A DNA stretch of 64,000 nucleotides from Adiantum capillus-veneris. Taxonomy: Eukaryota; Streptophyta; Polypodiopsida; Polypodiales; Pteridaceae. A program made the translations under genes and the position numbers. Below the pieces are notes generated by a model. The model made no database searches. It saw only the letters and a program-made list of their open reading frames with translations, and was not told where the DNA came from. The stretch is from NCBI GenBank assembly GCA_014529385.2, contig CM043954.1:91295747-91359746 (forward strand), in the 5' to 3' direction. This document shows positions 11,745-22,919 of the stretch, piece after piece; position 1 is the first letter of the stretch; every line of letters begins with the position of its first letter.

Positions 11745-12900
11745 TAATGGTTGATAGATTATTAAGAAAGAGTCTTAGACTCAAAGCATTAGCTACAACA
11801 TTTCTTTACTCGGTTGGTATTGAATGTTGGGATGAAAATTTTGAATGAAGGCAACCCACTTAGTATGCCTATCATCTATTAAGGATTAGTATAATAAATA
11901 CTTGATACATTGTTGATCAGTTTTGATTATTGAATTAGTTTTACTGAATTTTGATTTGCAAGGTTTACATTTGCGGCTCTGAAATGCGAGTAGATGGTTA
12001 TCTTGCATAAAAACTACACCAATACCTTTTCCACTAGCATCGCTGACTACAACAAAGAATGGTCTATCAAAATCAAGCAATTATAATATAGTTACATTAC
12101 TTAAAGCATTCTTGAGTGTAGTGAATGAGCTTTCTGTTAAATCTATATATGCATAAGAAGTGTTTTTCTTCAACAGAAGAGTCAAATAATGAGATTTATA
12201 AGCTAAATTACGAACAAAATTCTTGTAATAACTACAGTGACCAAGGAAATAATGCAGCTTATGCAAGTTTTTAGGTCTAGTATGTGACTAGATAGCTTCA
12301 ATTTTCTTTGGGTCAACATGAATTCCCGATACAATGTGTCCCGTATATTCAATGTCGGGTTGGAAAAATGAACTTTTTTTGGTATTTAATATGAGTGGTT
12401 TTGTGAAAGCATATCAAATACATGTGTTCATGTTCTTTATGCTCTTTTTCAAATTTACTAAACACCAAAATTTCATCAAATACAACAATGATCTTGATGG
12501 TTAATAAAAATCATGTTCATCATATGTGTAAAAGTAGTTGGTGCATTTGTCGGACCAAATGGCATGACAAGAAATGCGTGGTGCCTAGTTTGTGTCTTGA
12601 ATGTAGTTTTGTAAACATCTTGTTCAAACATTTTTGGTGTTATGGTACCCAAATTTTAGGTCAATTTTACAGAAAATGTTTGCCTCTTCGGATTTGTCTA
12701 GCATATCATTAACTCTAGGAATAGGAAACCTATTCTTAATGGTGATCTTGTTTAAATCCCTATAGTTGATATATGTACAAAGGGTTCCATTTTTCTTCTT
12801 TACAAAAAGTATTGGAGCTCCATATTGTGAACTACTAGATCCTATTAGTCCTCTCTATAAAGTAAGTCGGTGATTTGGTTTTGTATCCCTATATGTGTAG
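11745..12900 (-). pseudogene. Gyp1 reverse transcriptase and RNase H remnant
   Basis: Reading down the minus strand from 12850: GAPILFVKKKNGTL, then DLNKITIKNRFPIPRVNDML, then MPFGPTNAP, all Gypsy RT motifs with many frame breaks. The thumb is 12266-12081 (LHYFLGHCSYYKNFVRN). RNase H follows at 12080-11886 (DFDRPFFVVVSDASGKGIGV), then HTKWVAFIQNFHPNIQYQPS near 11850. The RT catalytic YxDD box is not readable. Confidence 0.8.
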
Positions 12901-13708
12901 TTGGATTTATACGATAAGGTTCTCTACAAGGAGGTTCCAGTTGGCTATTGTGAGCTAGATAATGTGAAATTGGATGGACAACCAAAGGGTTAAGTGAATG
13001 AGTTAAGGCCACACTTGAAGAGAAGGCTATTCACACACCCTGGTCGGGCTCAGTTTGATGGAGGTTGGTGGTTAGTGCGCAAGGATCGAGTCCCCCGATA
13101 ATGTGCCAACAAATCACAAGCAGTAGAAATCCATCCAATTGATGATCCTTGATTCCATTTCAAACATAGAAGTACGAGATTATTTGTGATAAATCTTTGG
13201 TAAATTCTTGAAATAAGGAGGATCTTTTCAAGTAAATCTCAACAAGGAACCTTCGAATTTTCTTAAGCAATTGAAGTCTCCTTTGAAAACTCCATATTAT
13301 GTCTTCTTACTTCCTTTGCAACCTCTTGCTAGCTTTCTTGCAAATACAGTCAAGTGCCTTTTTCTCTACTTTCCTTCTCTTAAGACAAAGCCGCTTCTTC
13401 TCAAAACTCTTTCAAAGGCACTCCGATATTGAATCTGTTTCACCACTTAACAAATCTCTTAAAAAACTTATTCTTCTTGTGTCCTCGCAGCTCCACAAAC
13501 CCAACAAAATTTAGCAATTGCTTTGAATCAATTGATTGCCATACCATTTATGATTGTCGATAAGCGTGTTTTGATTAAAAAAACCGATTATACATCGATT
13601 AAATGCCTATTGAACTTCAAATTACCAATCCGATGTTTCCATTTTTAAATTCCTCTTCAAGAATTGAATCAAGTTGTCAATTTTTGTGAACCTTTTCTCT
13701 GATACCAC

Positions 13709-14185
13709 TGTTGGGAAATCATAAGAACAAGTGCTAAAATACTTCAAATTTTTCTCACCCACGCACACATACACCCATCAAACTTCTCACCATCTCTTCC
13801 TTAACTAAGTACACACAAATAGACAAAGACGCCACACACACACACACACACACATGCACACATGCACACAAGAATAGCTACGATGGTGATAGTCTATAAG
13901 AGAGAAAGATGTTGACACAATAACTACACAGAGCTTAGCATAAGATAAGAGAGAGAGAATCTTGCAAGAGAATGGCCTAAACCTATAGCCCCCAAACTCC
14001 ACGGCACCTCTTATGGAGTTGAGTATTTATTGGTGACAAAAAATTAGAGGCCCCTCTTTACACTTTAGCTCATGTGTGGTACCTATCACTCATTGCACAT
14101 GACCCTTCATAGGGTAGTTTCTCACTAAATTTGTACAAAGGATCCATATAGGCTTGTTGGAAAATAACTACAACACTATGCAACA
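13709..14185 (-). repeat. Gyp1 5' LTR, copy in unit 1
   Basis: From TGTTGGGAAATC to ATGCAACA in + coordinates (477 bp), with a (CA)n tract at about 13833-13860. The adjacent TCTGATACCA is the reverse complement of the TGGTATCAGA primer site, so transcription runs to the left. Confidence 0.75.
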
Positions 14186-14590
14186 ATAAATGGTTGATAA
14201 GTATTTTGTTATTGTCGGTGCCTTCTAATACAACACAATAATTAATCATTACATGCTAGCTATCCCAATTGTAATGCTAACCACATACATTAGGAGGGTG
14301 CTCAATATCTTAACAAAACTAGATGAGAAGAACAGTACCATAAAACTTCTTCTTCTTGTGTCCTCGCAGCTCCACAAACCCAACAAAATTTAGCAATTGC
14401 TTTGAATTAAGTGCTTGCCATACCAATTATGATTGTCGATAAGCGTGTTTTGATTTTAAAAAAACTGATTATACATTGATTAAATGCCTATTGAACTTCA
14501 AATTACAAATCCAATGTTTCCAATTTTAAATTCCTCTTCAAGAATTGAAATCAAACTGTCAATGTTTGTGAACCTTTTCTCTGATACCAT

Positions 14591-15073
14591 TGTTGGGAAA
14601 TCAGAAGAACAAGTGCTAAAATACTTCAAATTTTTCTCACCCACGCACACATACACCCATCAAACTTCTCACCATCTCTTCCTTAACTAAGTACACACAA
14701 ATAGACAAGGACACACCACAGACACGCACACACACACACACACACACACATGCACACAAGAATAGCTATGATGGTGATAGTCTATAAGAGAGAAAGATGT
14801 TGACACAATAACTACATAGAGCTTAGCATTAGAGAAGAGAGAGAGAATCTTGCAAGAGAATGGCCTAAAGCTATAGCCCCCAAACTCCATGGCATCTCTT
14901 ATGGAGTTGAGTATTTGTTGGTGACAAAAAATTAGAGGCCCCTCTTTACACTTTAGCTCACGTGTGGTACCTATCACTTATTCCGCATGACCCTTCATAG
15001 GGTAGTTTCTCACTAAATTTGTACAACGGATCCATATAGGCTTATTGGAAAATAACTACAACACTATGCAACA
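14591..15073 (-). repeat. Gyp1 5' LTR, copy in unit 2
   Basis: Second copy (483 bp), also preceded by a TGATACCA primer site. The CA tract (14726-14750) has a different length from unit 1. Confidence 0.75.
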
Positions 15074-15230
15074 ATAAATGGTTGAGAAGTATTTTATTAT
15101 TGTCCGTGCCTTCTAATACAACACAATATTTAATCATTACATGCCAGCTATCCCAATTGTAATGCTAACCACATACATTAGGAGGGTGCTCAATATCGTG
15201 ACAAAACTAGATGAGAAGAACAGTACCATG

Positions 15231-15845
15231 ATAGATTCTTGGAAGGAAAGGGAATCCACCAGCAATGTTGAGGTAGTGCTTGAACTATGGGCTTCCATAA
15301 AAGAGGTATGCTCATCAACACAAACTTTGTTTACTAATAGTTCTTGGATTCTAGATAGTGGAGCATTCCAACATATGACTAGTAAGAAACATTGGTAATA
15401 GTTCCTGGAAGCCCTCTATAGGAATCCATCAATGTAATTGTTGGACATAATGCAAAATGTCCAATAGAAGGATCTAGAATAATTTCACGTTTAGTAGCTA
15501 CAAGTGAAATTGCAACTTTTTGATGTGTTGTACATGCCATAAATCAAGAAGATTCTACTCTCAATTTTTGTAATCATTGATTGTGGTCTTAAAGTTTGTT
15601 TCAAGCAAACTGGAGTAGAAATTTTAGATTTTCAAGGCAACACAACGGGAAAGGAAGTAAGATGCAGCAATCTTTATGGGCTTTTTGCACTTACACTAAC
15701 TATAGAAAAAGATACAACTCAATTATGGCATGAGAGATTTGGCCACCTAAGTATTGTTGTGCTAAAAGAGATGCAGAGATCTTGATGGGCAAGCAACAAA
15801 GGAAGGAATTTCCACAAGAGACTAACAATCGAGCACAGTTTCCTA
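15231..15845 (+). pseudogene. Cop3 protease and pre-integrase remnant
   Basis: SSWILDSGAFQHMTSKKHW at about 15340-15396 is the Copia protease active site (DSG intact). After frame breaks, a YMPxIKKILL-like stretch, QLWHERFGHLSIVVLKEMQ at about 15720-15780, and MGKQQRKEF follow, which are the pre-integrase motifs. Integrase and RT are not seen beyond 15850. Confidence 0.75.
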
Positions 15846-15899
15846 GATAGACTTGCTACATGTGTATCTCTATAGTAAAATGTATATGGATTTGGAATG

Positions 15900-17424
15900 A
15901 ATGCCTCATTCTCTACCTCTCAATCCAAGATGTAGTCTTCTTTCATTAAACTACCATTTTTTGAAGCCCACCATATCCAAATATGTGTTTTTTCATTCAA
16001 CCATAATGGTATTTTTGTATCTGCAATATATATAGAGTCAAATTCCTTGATAGGAATTTTAGACATGTCTATAAAAAGTGATCTTCTAAATTTATCCTTA
16101 TGATAGAACATACTCGTACAAGGTGTTTATAGTCATATCCCAACCTTGAATCATTTGCCACCTTCCGCACAAACGTTCTTTCCAATATAATATCATAATT
16201 GGATTTCTTTTCCAAGATCCAAGCTTACAAAGGTATGTTGGTAGTCAATGCTCCATAGGAATCGACCACAACTCCCTCTAGTAAAGCCATCAATTTCTCT
16301 AAATGTCCATCTCCAAGTTACATTTTCATTTGTGTTTTTCTAATAGCGGGTTTTCACCAAGATTTTCAACCTTTTTTGGTTGCAATGGAAATACCTACCC
16401 CATTGTTTAGTATAGCCATGGATTAAACCCCAACATACTCCAGAGGTAAGGTGGTGTTGCCCTCTTCACCTTCAAAATATTCTTGCAACTTGTTTACTGG
16501 AATTGGTTTTACAATTTTTCGTGGACATTGTCCTTGTTTCAATTCCTCTATGTGCTCTTGTATTAAAGATTTATCCCCATTTTCTCCAATATTTTATCCA
16601 AGATGTTCCATAGGTTAGGTCTAAGCCTTAGCAACTCTTTGAATTTTAATGTGCATTTTATTTTAGTGAACATTATAGAATGCAAGTTTCCAACATCCAA
16701 ACATTCTTTGGATTTTAGCACTCTGGTTGGCTTACAAACTACTAAGATGAAGATAGCATTTTTAAAGTATTGGTTTCTTAATTTTTTATTTTTACTTAAC
16801 AGCGATCGCAATAAATAAATAAAAGGTATACCTAATGGCTTCAAAAGAAAAACACAAATGTAGTCATGTGCACTCGACCATCTCTCCTTATATAAACACA
16901 GAAAGTTTTTTGACTTTCCATTTCCATAGGTCTTTTCATTTCCTAAACTCACCCTTCACTTATTCCCTTTTAATGTTTTGAAAAGCTTATTTTTTGGGAT
17001 TGGGGAAACCCAATACAGAGATTCCATATCCACCTTGATACGTGGATGTTCTAAGGACGACTCTTCAAATAGAACTGACCCAAAAGTCTGACTACCATCA
17101 TTGTCGTCTCTAACATATCTAATAGATAATTAAGCCCTTCTTCCACTACATGTGAAATGTCTTCTAGTATGTCTTTCATATCTGATACTACAGAACTTAG
17201 TTTCCTTTTGAGCTCTTGTTCCTTTTCTTTAGCTTCATCCACTTTCTCACTAGTATTTAATATCCTTGGCTTTGTTTCCTTTAGTGGTGATGGTCCTTCC
17301 TTTTGCATATCTAGGGGTTCTTGTGTATTTGTACCAACTTCTGGTAAGCTCGAGCTCAGCTTTTTTTGGCCTACAATATAGCAACATGCAAAGAAACAAC
17401 CAAAGAAAACCTTTCCAAAAGAGA

Positions 17425-17458
<34 letters not shown>

Positions 17459-17491
17459 CCCCCCCAAAAAGATAACAGAGAGAGACGACAT
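15900..17491 (-). other. Unrecognised decayed coding-like DNA
   Basis: Several minus-strand stretches read like former protein: 16111-15920 (60-odd codons with IWIWWASKNG), 16952-16563 (129 codons) and 17380-17051 (about 110 codons, Lys/Glu-rich, with an amphipathic segment SEKVDEAKEKEQELKRKLSS). They are in the same orientation and separated by stops. No family was recognised; a retroelement of the LINE type or a dead host gene are both possible. The N-terminal part of the 17491 frame is only a translated CA repeat. Confidence 0.3.
17426..17457. repeat. (CA)n microsatellite
   Basis: About 16 CA units, followed by AACCCCCCC. Confidence 0.95.
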
Positions 17492-17499
17492 TGTCTTGA

Positions 17500-18850
17500 A
17501 ATTTTTTTATTATGATGCAACATAATGTTAGCATAGACTCACGCTAGGATTGATTTCATTAATAATTAGCAATGGACAAGGGAATTATTTTGAAGTTATA
17601 AGTACTCGGGAATATATTACCTTGAAGATTAGTGATGGGAATGAATGGACTAGGACACGGTAGTTTTGGAAAACTGTTGTGATCTTCAAAATCTTGTAAA
17701 TGAGTAAAGCCTAAATAGTGGACTAAGACTAAAGTGGAAAAAACGTATGCTTGTGGACAAAGTAGGTACTTGGTAAGGCATCCTTGTGTACATTTTTAGC
17801 TTTTTGACAAGCTTTTAGGCAAGTGCCATGGGCCATGAGTCTATAAGGCATACAAGTACAATGGTGGGAAGTGCACACTCCTAGATATGTAGAACCATAA
17901 GGTGCCACTTTGAGATTTTATAATGACAAACCTTGCTTGAAACTTGAGAGGAATTTTTAGATATTGGAAAAACAGCTCAATCTTCTAGAGTTTTACCTTT
18001 GGAGAATCACCAAAAAATATATTTGTGTATGGTTAGAAAAATAAAGTTCCTCAACATTGATGGTGTTTATAATGAGGGTTCACGGTTAGATTTTCGAGCT
18101 ACAAGCATCATCAACTGAACACATTACTCATCAGGTTAGTGCTTTGTCTTGAAGTGCAGAGCTTTGTCATCCGAAACAAGTTTTGAGAAATTCTTCTCGA
18201 TATACCTTTTCTTTTGGAAGAATTGTCAACAATTTACTAGTATCATCATTTTATACCTCAAAAAAGAATAAAGAAATGAGGACTGAGAGCACTGCGCGAG
18301 AAAAAAACATTTTCTTGACGTGTTTTTCAAGGTCATACTATTGAGACAAGATGACTAGGATTTGTACCAAAGTTTTAAGATATATACCGAGATTCATAAC
18401 TAAAATGCCCAACCTTGGAAATTAAGGTCCAATAAGAGTTATATCTAAATTGCCCAATATTTTACCAAGATTTATAGCTAAAATGGCCAATATTTTATCT
18501 TGGAAATTAAGGCCCAACGAGATTTCAATTGTATTTTTCATTCTCAATTGAGAGATTCACACTTCAAACCGGGATTTGTTAGAACTATTCCAAAGTCCAG
18601 AGCCCACACACGCATGCACACACACAAAGAGAGAGAGAAAGAGAGAGAGATTGAATTTTCGTCCACAGAGGTCAACCAAAGAGATATATAACTAAAATAT
18701 CAAAAAAAAAGAAGGCCGTGAAAAAAAGGTTCGATGGAATTGCAACCCAAGAGAGAGAGAGAGAGAGAGAGAGAGACGTTAAAAATAGGTAACGAGATAG
18801 CGGATAGCGGCAGGGACGTGGCTTGAGGTAAATTTACGAAGCGAGCCCAT
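17500..18850. other. Intergenic, no gene seen
   Basis: AT-rich, with stops in all frames. Two purine repeats lie at about 18626-18650 (GA-rich) and 18751-18776 ((GA)n). The second is about 75 bp upstream of the TATA box of the LEA-like gene, where GA tracts are common in plant core promoters. Confidence 0.6.
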
Positions 18851-18858
18851 TATATAAA
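18851..18858 (+). promoter_or_regulatory. TATA box of the LEA_3-like gene
   Basis: TATATAAAGG lies 43 bp before the predicted ATG at 18894, so the leader would be very short (roughly 10-15 nt). It is a near-consensus plant TATA element. Confidence 0.65.
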
Positions 18859-18893
18859 GGTGCGTAACAAGTAAATTGAGCAGACTACAGACG

Positions 18894-19279
18894 ATGGCAA
18901 GCAGCAATGCTAGAGCGCTCAGCAGACTAGTAGCAAACCTCGACACAACCAGGTTCGTATGTTTTCACACACCAGTCCCGCCAGCTTATCTTCACTCCGC
19001 AAGCTCGCGGCTGGTTCTTCATATCTAACATTCATGCTCTTTCCTTGAAGCAGGCTGGCCGCCAACCTCCGACTACAAGCTCCCTTGTGCATCTCATCAT
19101 CGAACCCGACCAGTGGCGGTGAGATGAAGAGTCTGACAAAGACGACCACCTGGTGGGCCCCACATCCGGAAACTGGCATCTGGGCGCCCGAAGGCGACCT
19201 CTTTGCCAGTGTTTCTTCTTCTTCCCCTCTTCTCGACAAAACAAAGGCCTGGTTTCGCGATGATGTCCATGCAGACTAA
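18894..19279 (+). CDS. LEA_3-like (SAG21/LEA5 type) small protein, two exons
   Basis: Exon 1 is 18894-18952, the intron 18953-19053 (101 bp, GT...AG), and exon 2 19054-19279; the frame joins exactly and gives 94 residues. The N terminus is rich in Arg, Ser, Ala and Leu and lacks acidic residues until Asp17, like the mitochondrial or plastid leader of LEA_3 proteins. Residues around 52-65 (WWAPHPETGIWAPEG) resemble the conserved WxPDPxTGxWxPE block that defines the family. The Asp of PDP is His here and the C-terminal extension (KAWFRDDVHAD) is not typical. Family members are stress- and senescence-induced organelle proteins. The gene converges with the MSRA5-like gene. The splice prediction is strong; the family call is moderate. 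Confidence 0.6.
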
Positions 19280-21249
19280 TCTCAACAACCGCACGGCATG
19301 CAACATGTGACTCTGCGCAAGTGCTGTGCATGCCAAACAATCCATGGCAGTCTAGCCATGTATATACTAAGTGTTACTGCTTTTCTGCCTTCTGTAAACC
19401 CTTCATCAAAGTGCCATTCACGAAGAATGCCCTCATGCTGTTGTCACTTGGCGGTGTAGCCATCATCTCAACAAATTTTCGATAGCTTCTTTCTGATACG
19501 AACCACGTTCGTATTTGCATCATAACAACAATTATCGCAAATTGTCTTGTACCTTAACAACTTCCATAGCTCTTTCCTCGAAGGGTCTTGTGGGTTGTGT
19601 CAACCCTCTTGCTTGCTCAAGGCACACTTCATATGCACCAATAGGTACTAAAAATCAGAGAGCTTACAAAATTGGTGAAAATTCCTGTGCAAATAACTAT
19701 GCATACAATTAGCATGTCAACCTTGAGTTATTTAACTGTCTTCAAAGTATTGCACATAAGTGCAAAAAAAAAGGGGGTTCATAAGGAAAAAACTACGTTT
19801 CAGCATTATTCAAAGGACATGAAGCGCCCATTGTTCTTCCATTAAGGGTTTGTTAGTATTTCTATGAAGTTTAAGGGTAATCATGACCCACATATGCATT
19901 TGCACACATTACACTCTTGCACCTGAACACTCTCGTGATTCTTCTTTTGCATTTAAGTCACCCAAGAAAGAGTCCCTTCACCATGGTGTTCAGCTCAAGC
20001 TACATTGCAGTGCCCAAAACGTCACCATGAAACACGATCCTTAACAGCTAGAAACATAAAATGGATGAAACCCTCAAATTGTTTCAGACATGAGTTTACG
20101 CGGAAATGTTCTTAGCGGATAACTGCACATGCAATGATCCCTTGATGTTTATATGTCAATTAAGCTCTGCCTTTCATCGCACCTTCCAAATAGGGTAAAA
20201 CCATTGTTGTCAAATTTTCTGCATTTTTCTGAAGAACGATGCTGATTTGGCCGCATACCTTTCCATAATGTCTTCCCAATGGGGTGAAATGTTTCTTGTC
20301 AAAACTCCGTGTGGCAAGGCTAAAAACATCTCGTGATGCGTGAAACATTTCGTACTCAACTAGCCATATCATAGCACTGAGATTCAGTATGTGTGCTGAC
20401 TAAACCAGTGGATCTGCACTGAAAGCGGATCACTGCCCAAACGAAAAGAATTTCTGATCCTAAGTGCGCCCATCAACCTATATATCAGAAAGACAAAGCT
20501 ACCTTCTTATGTCACAGATGTACAAAGTTTGAAATGCTTGAACTTCCATATTCACGATACAAAAGTCAATTTTCTGTATTACACTAAAATTTCCAGTATT
20601 CTCTTCATTGCACTGTTGAGATGATCCATGCCAACGTCATGATAATACATTGATGCATAGTTGAAATCAAATATTCGATTGTATATCAAAAATTAAAAGT
20701 GGTGATGGTACTGCTGGTAGCTTTTCTAGATTTAAAAAATGCAAAATCATAGGCTTGTTGACAACAGTTGAATGAGTGTCACAATCTTCGTTTTTGTTGG
20801 GCATAGAAGGATAGATGTGCCACTCACGACAGTTGAGCTCAAGAAGGGCGTGCATCAGTTTGTGCACCTTTGGTATTACAAAGTATTTTCTCTTTCTAGC
20901 TTGGAGAGAGAAATACTATGCTTTGATATGATAAGTTTGAGAAGGGACATTGATAATTCTCCATACATAATCAATCAATAATTACTGACTAGTTAGCTGC
21001 AAACAGAAAGGAAGAAAGCAAGTAAGCTCATTTTTGCTCTTTTTCTCAGGAGTGAAATACAGTTTTCTTCCAATCATTGCAGGGGCTCAGAGTTTATACA
21101 ACACATAGGTGTGTGCATGCATACATACAAGAAAGAGGCGCAAAAAGAAACCGCATTTAAATATACACTGAAAATCAATGTGCACTCACCCTTTTCTCCA
21201 CAACCAAGCATGCATCTATGAGTATCACATGATACCACAAACAGGATCA
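19280..21249. other. Intergenic between convergent host genes
   Basis: No conserved coding stretch or transposon hallmark was recognised. It should contain the 3' ends of both host genes. Small ORFs here have no recognisable content. Confidence 0.55.
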
Positions 21250-22772
21250 TTATCTCTGTGCAATTTGCCGTAGATTTGACCTGCATCTCAGAAAATTGTC
21301 GACCATTCGATCTATTTCCCTTTTCTTCAAGATTGAGCACATTCCAGCTGCATATGCATTCAGCCGGGTTCCCAAATGAGACGATGAGAAATCTTCTTCT
21401 ATCCCCGCACTTGCAAGCAGCTGCATAAGCTGAGAATTTTGGCGCAGTTCAAATTTCTGCACCATTTGAAAAGCTTAATGTTTGAAACTGGCAATTCAAG
21501 GGAGTTTATATCTTGTGCAGACAAAACTACTTGGATATGATGATAAGAAAGGAGCATATTTCAGCCATTAAGGAGATACTCCCCCTATTATATTGCAGCT
21601 CAGCTTTGTACTACTTTGGACATGAGCAATAGCAGGACACAGAGCTGAACTTGCATGCTATTGGCAGGAAAATTCACTTAGCACTTTGGACCACATGAGG
21701 ACATATAAAGCATTAGGTCCCACCATTTCGAAAAAATTTAAAAACCTTTCAGAACATCTAAAAGGTAGAAGTGTAGGGTGATAATGAAGAGTCCTCTGAC
21801 ATTGGAAAGTCAAAAGTCATTATGAAGTGGGTTGTGTAGAGTGCATGCAATTTGTATATGCCAATTTACATTCTATTTCTCTCTCTCTCAGCGTTTTCTT
21901 CTTGATTTTGCCTTGCAATATGGATGTATTGCATTTATTTTTTTGAAGCCATTAGAGCCCCACAATGTCGGAAAAAAGTAAAGCCTTTCAAAACATCTAA
22001 AATGTAAAAGCAAAGGGTGATAGTGTAGGAAATGAGAAGCCTTGTGGCAATGGAAAGTCAAAAGTCATTTTCCTTCTATATAAAGAGGTCGTCTAGCATG
22101 CATGCCATGTGTTCAGCTTTCCCTTAGTGCATCTTCTGCTTACTTCTCCTTAAGAGTAAGTTACATGTATGTATTGAATTTATTTTTCAAAACATCTAAA
22201 CTGCGAAAGAAATGGGTGACAGTGTAGGAAATGACAAGACTCATGGCTATGGAAATTTTCCTTGCATAAAGAGGTCGTCTAGCATGCATGCAATGTGTTC
22301 AGCTTTCCCTTAGTGCCTCTTCTCCTTACTTCTCCTTAAAGTTAAATGTATGTATAGAATTATTTTTTTGGAAACCATTAATAAATACACATGCCATTCT
22401 CTCAATGCTTCACAAACAAGAGCCTTAACCGACCTGGTGTTCCAACTCTGCAGGGAAGAAAATGCTCATTGGCTTTATCTCAGTTGTCAGCACACCATCT
22501 ACTAGCTTTGCCTCCTCTCTTGCTTTGCTCAACAAGGCAAGGTTCTCCTGTTCTGGTCCTTGAAAATAAATAGCAGATCTACAGCATACAAGCTCAACGA
22601 TGAATTATGTACCCAAGCATCTAGTTTTCCCGTCATTGCAATGTATAAACGAACCTTACCTATACTGATCACCAACATCTGGCCCTTGTCCAAACACTTG
22701 TGTAGGATCATGACTTGACCAAAATACATCTAGTAGTTGTTCATATCTGATAACATCGGGGTTGAACTCAAC
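21250..22772 (-). CDS. MSRA5: MSRA5-like peptide methionine sulfoxide reductase A, last three exons
   Basis: Three minus-strand exons join in frame with GT-AG introns: 22772-22660 (113 bp), 22578-22434 (145 bp) and 21456-21250 (207 bp, ending TAA). The first carries [13 protein letters not shown] and [11 protein letters not shown], the signature of the MsrA C-terminal half. The second continues [16 protein letters not shown]. The third, starting [14 protein letters not shown] and including LNAYAAG, is the extra C-terminal domain of plant MSRA5-type proteins. MsrA reduces methionine-S-sulfoxide in proteins, with thioredoxin as usual donor. The upstream exon or exons with the catalytic GCFW motif were not found in 22773-24290. 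They may lie far upstream beyond the transposon stack, or be lost. The reading frame of the three exons is intact. Confidence 0.88.
21720..22385. repeat. Three degenerate tandem repeats in the MSRA5-like last intron
   Basis: Units start near 21720, 21960 and 22170. Each has an AACATCTAAA block. The last two also share GAGGTCGTCTAGCATGCATG (22085 and 22271) and GTTCAGCTTTCCCTTAGTGC. Spacing is about 190-240 bp. They fill most of the 977-bp intron. Confidence 0.75.
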
Positions 22773-22817
22773 CTGTGACACAACATCAATTTTTGGCTTA
22801 AAAACATTGAACATGGG

Positions 22818-22917
22818 CTGTCTCAATATAAGCCAGTTTTATTACTGTAAGGTATGCTTGGTAAGATATGCTGTGTCAATATAAGCCAGTTTTATTACTG
22901 TAAGATATGCTTGGTAT
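22818..22917. repeat. 53-bp tandem duplication
   Basis: CAATATAAGCCAGTTTTATT occurs at about 22824 and 22877 in near-identical 53-bp units. It lies just upstream of the first visible MSRA5-like exon, inside its intron. Confidence 0.85.
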
Positions 22918-22919
22918 TA

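Larger units (their letters stand above)
10752..14185 (-). mobile_element. Gyp1: decayed Ty3/Gypsy element inside Cop3
   Basis: On the minus strand there is an LTR at 13709-14185, an adjacent tRNA-Met-type primer site (TGATACCA, 13700-13707), RT and RNase H remnants at 12900-11745, and a partial LTR at 10755-10899. This is Gypsy order. Gag, protease and integrase are missing or unrecognisable, so the element is internally deleted. Cop3 gag lies to the left and Cop3 protease to the right, which supports insertion into Cop3. Confidence 0.7.
13463..15230 (-). repeat. Tandem duplication of about 0.88 kb: leader + LTR + flank
   Basis: Unit 1 (13463-14341) and unit 2 (14342-15230) each hold, in + order, leader sequence starting CTTCTTGTGTCCTCGCAG, a primer site TGATACCA, an LTR and about 155 bp of flank ending AGAACAGTACCAT. 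Offset is 879 bp at the left end. The units differ by scattered changes and by (CA)n length. Confidence 0.88.

Noticed and set aside
13040-13100. tRNA gene or tRNA-derived SINE (GGCTCAGTTTGATGG and GGATCGAGTCC look like A and B boxes)
   Set aside because: No cloverleaf stems can be formed around them and there is no poly-A end or target duplication.
17051-17491. 146-codon minus ORF as a gene
   Set aside because: Its start is a translated CA repeat; only the later part is protein-like and it has no family.
19032-19345. Minus-strand ORFs of 82-106 codons
   Set aside because: They overlap the spliced LEA_3-like gene on the other strand and have no content of their own.
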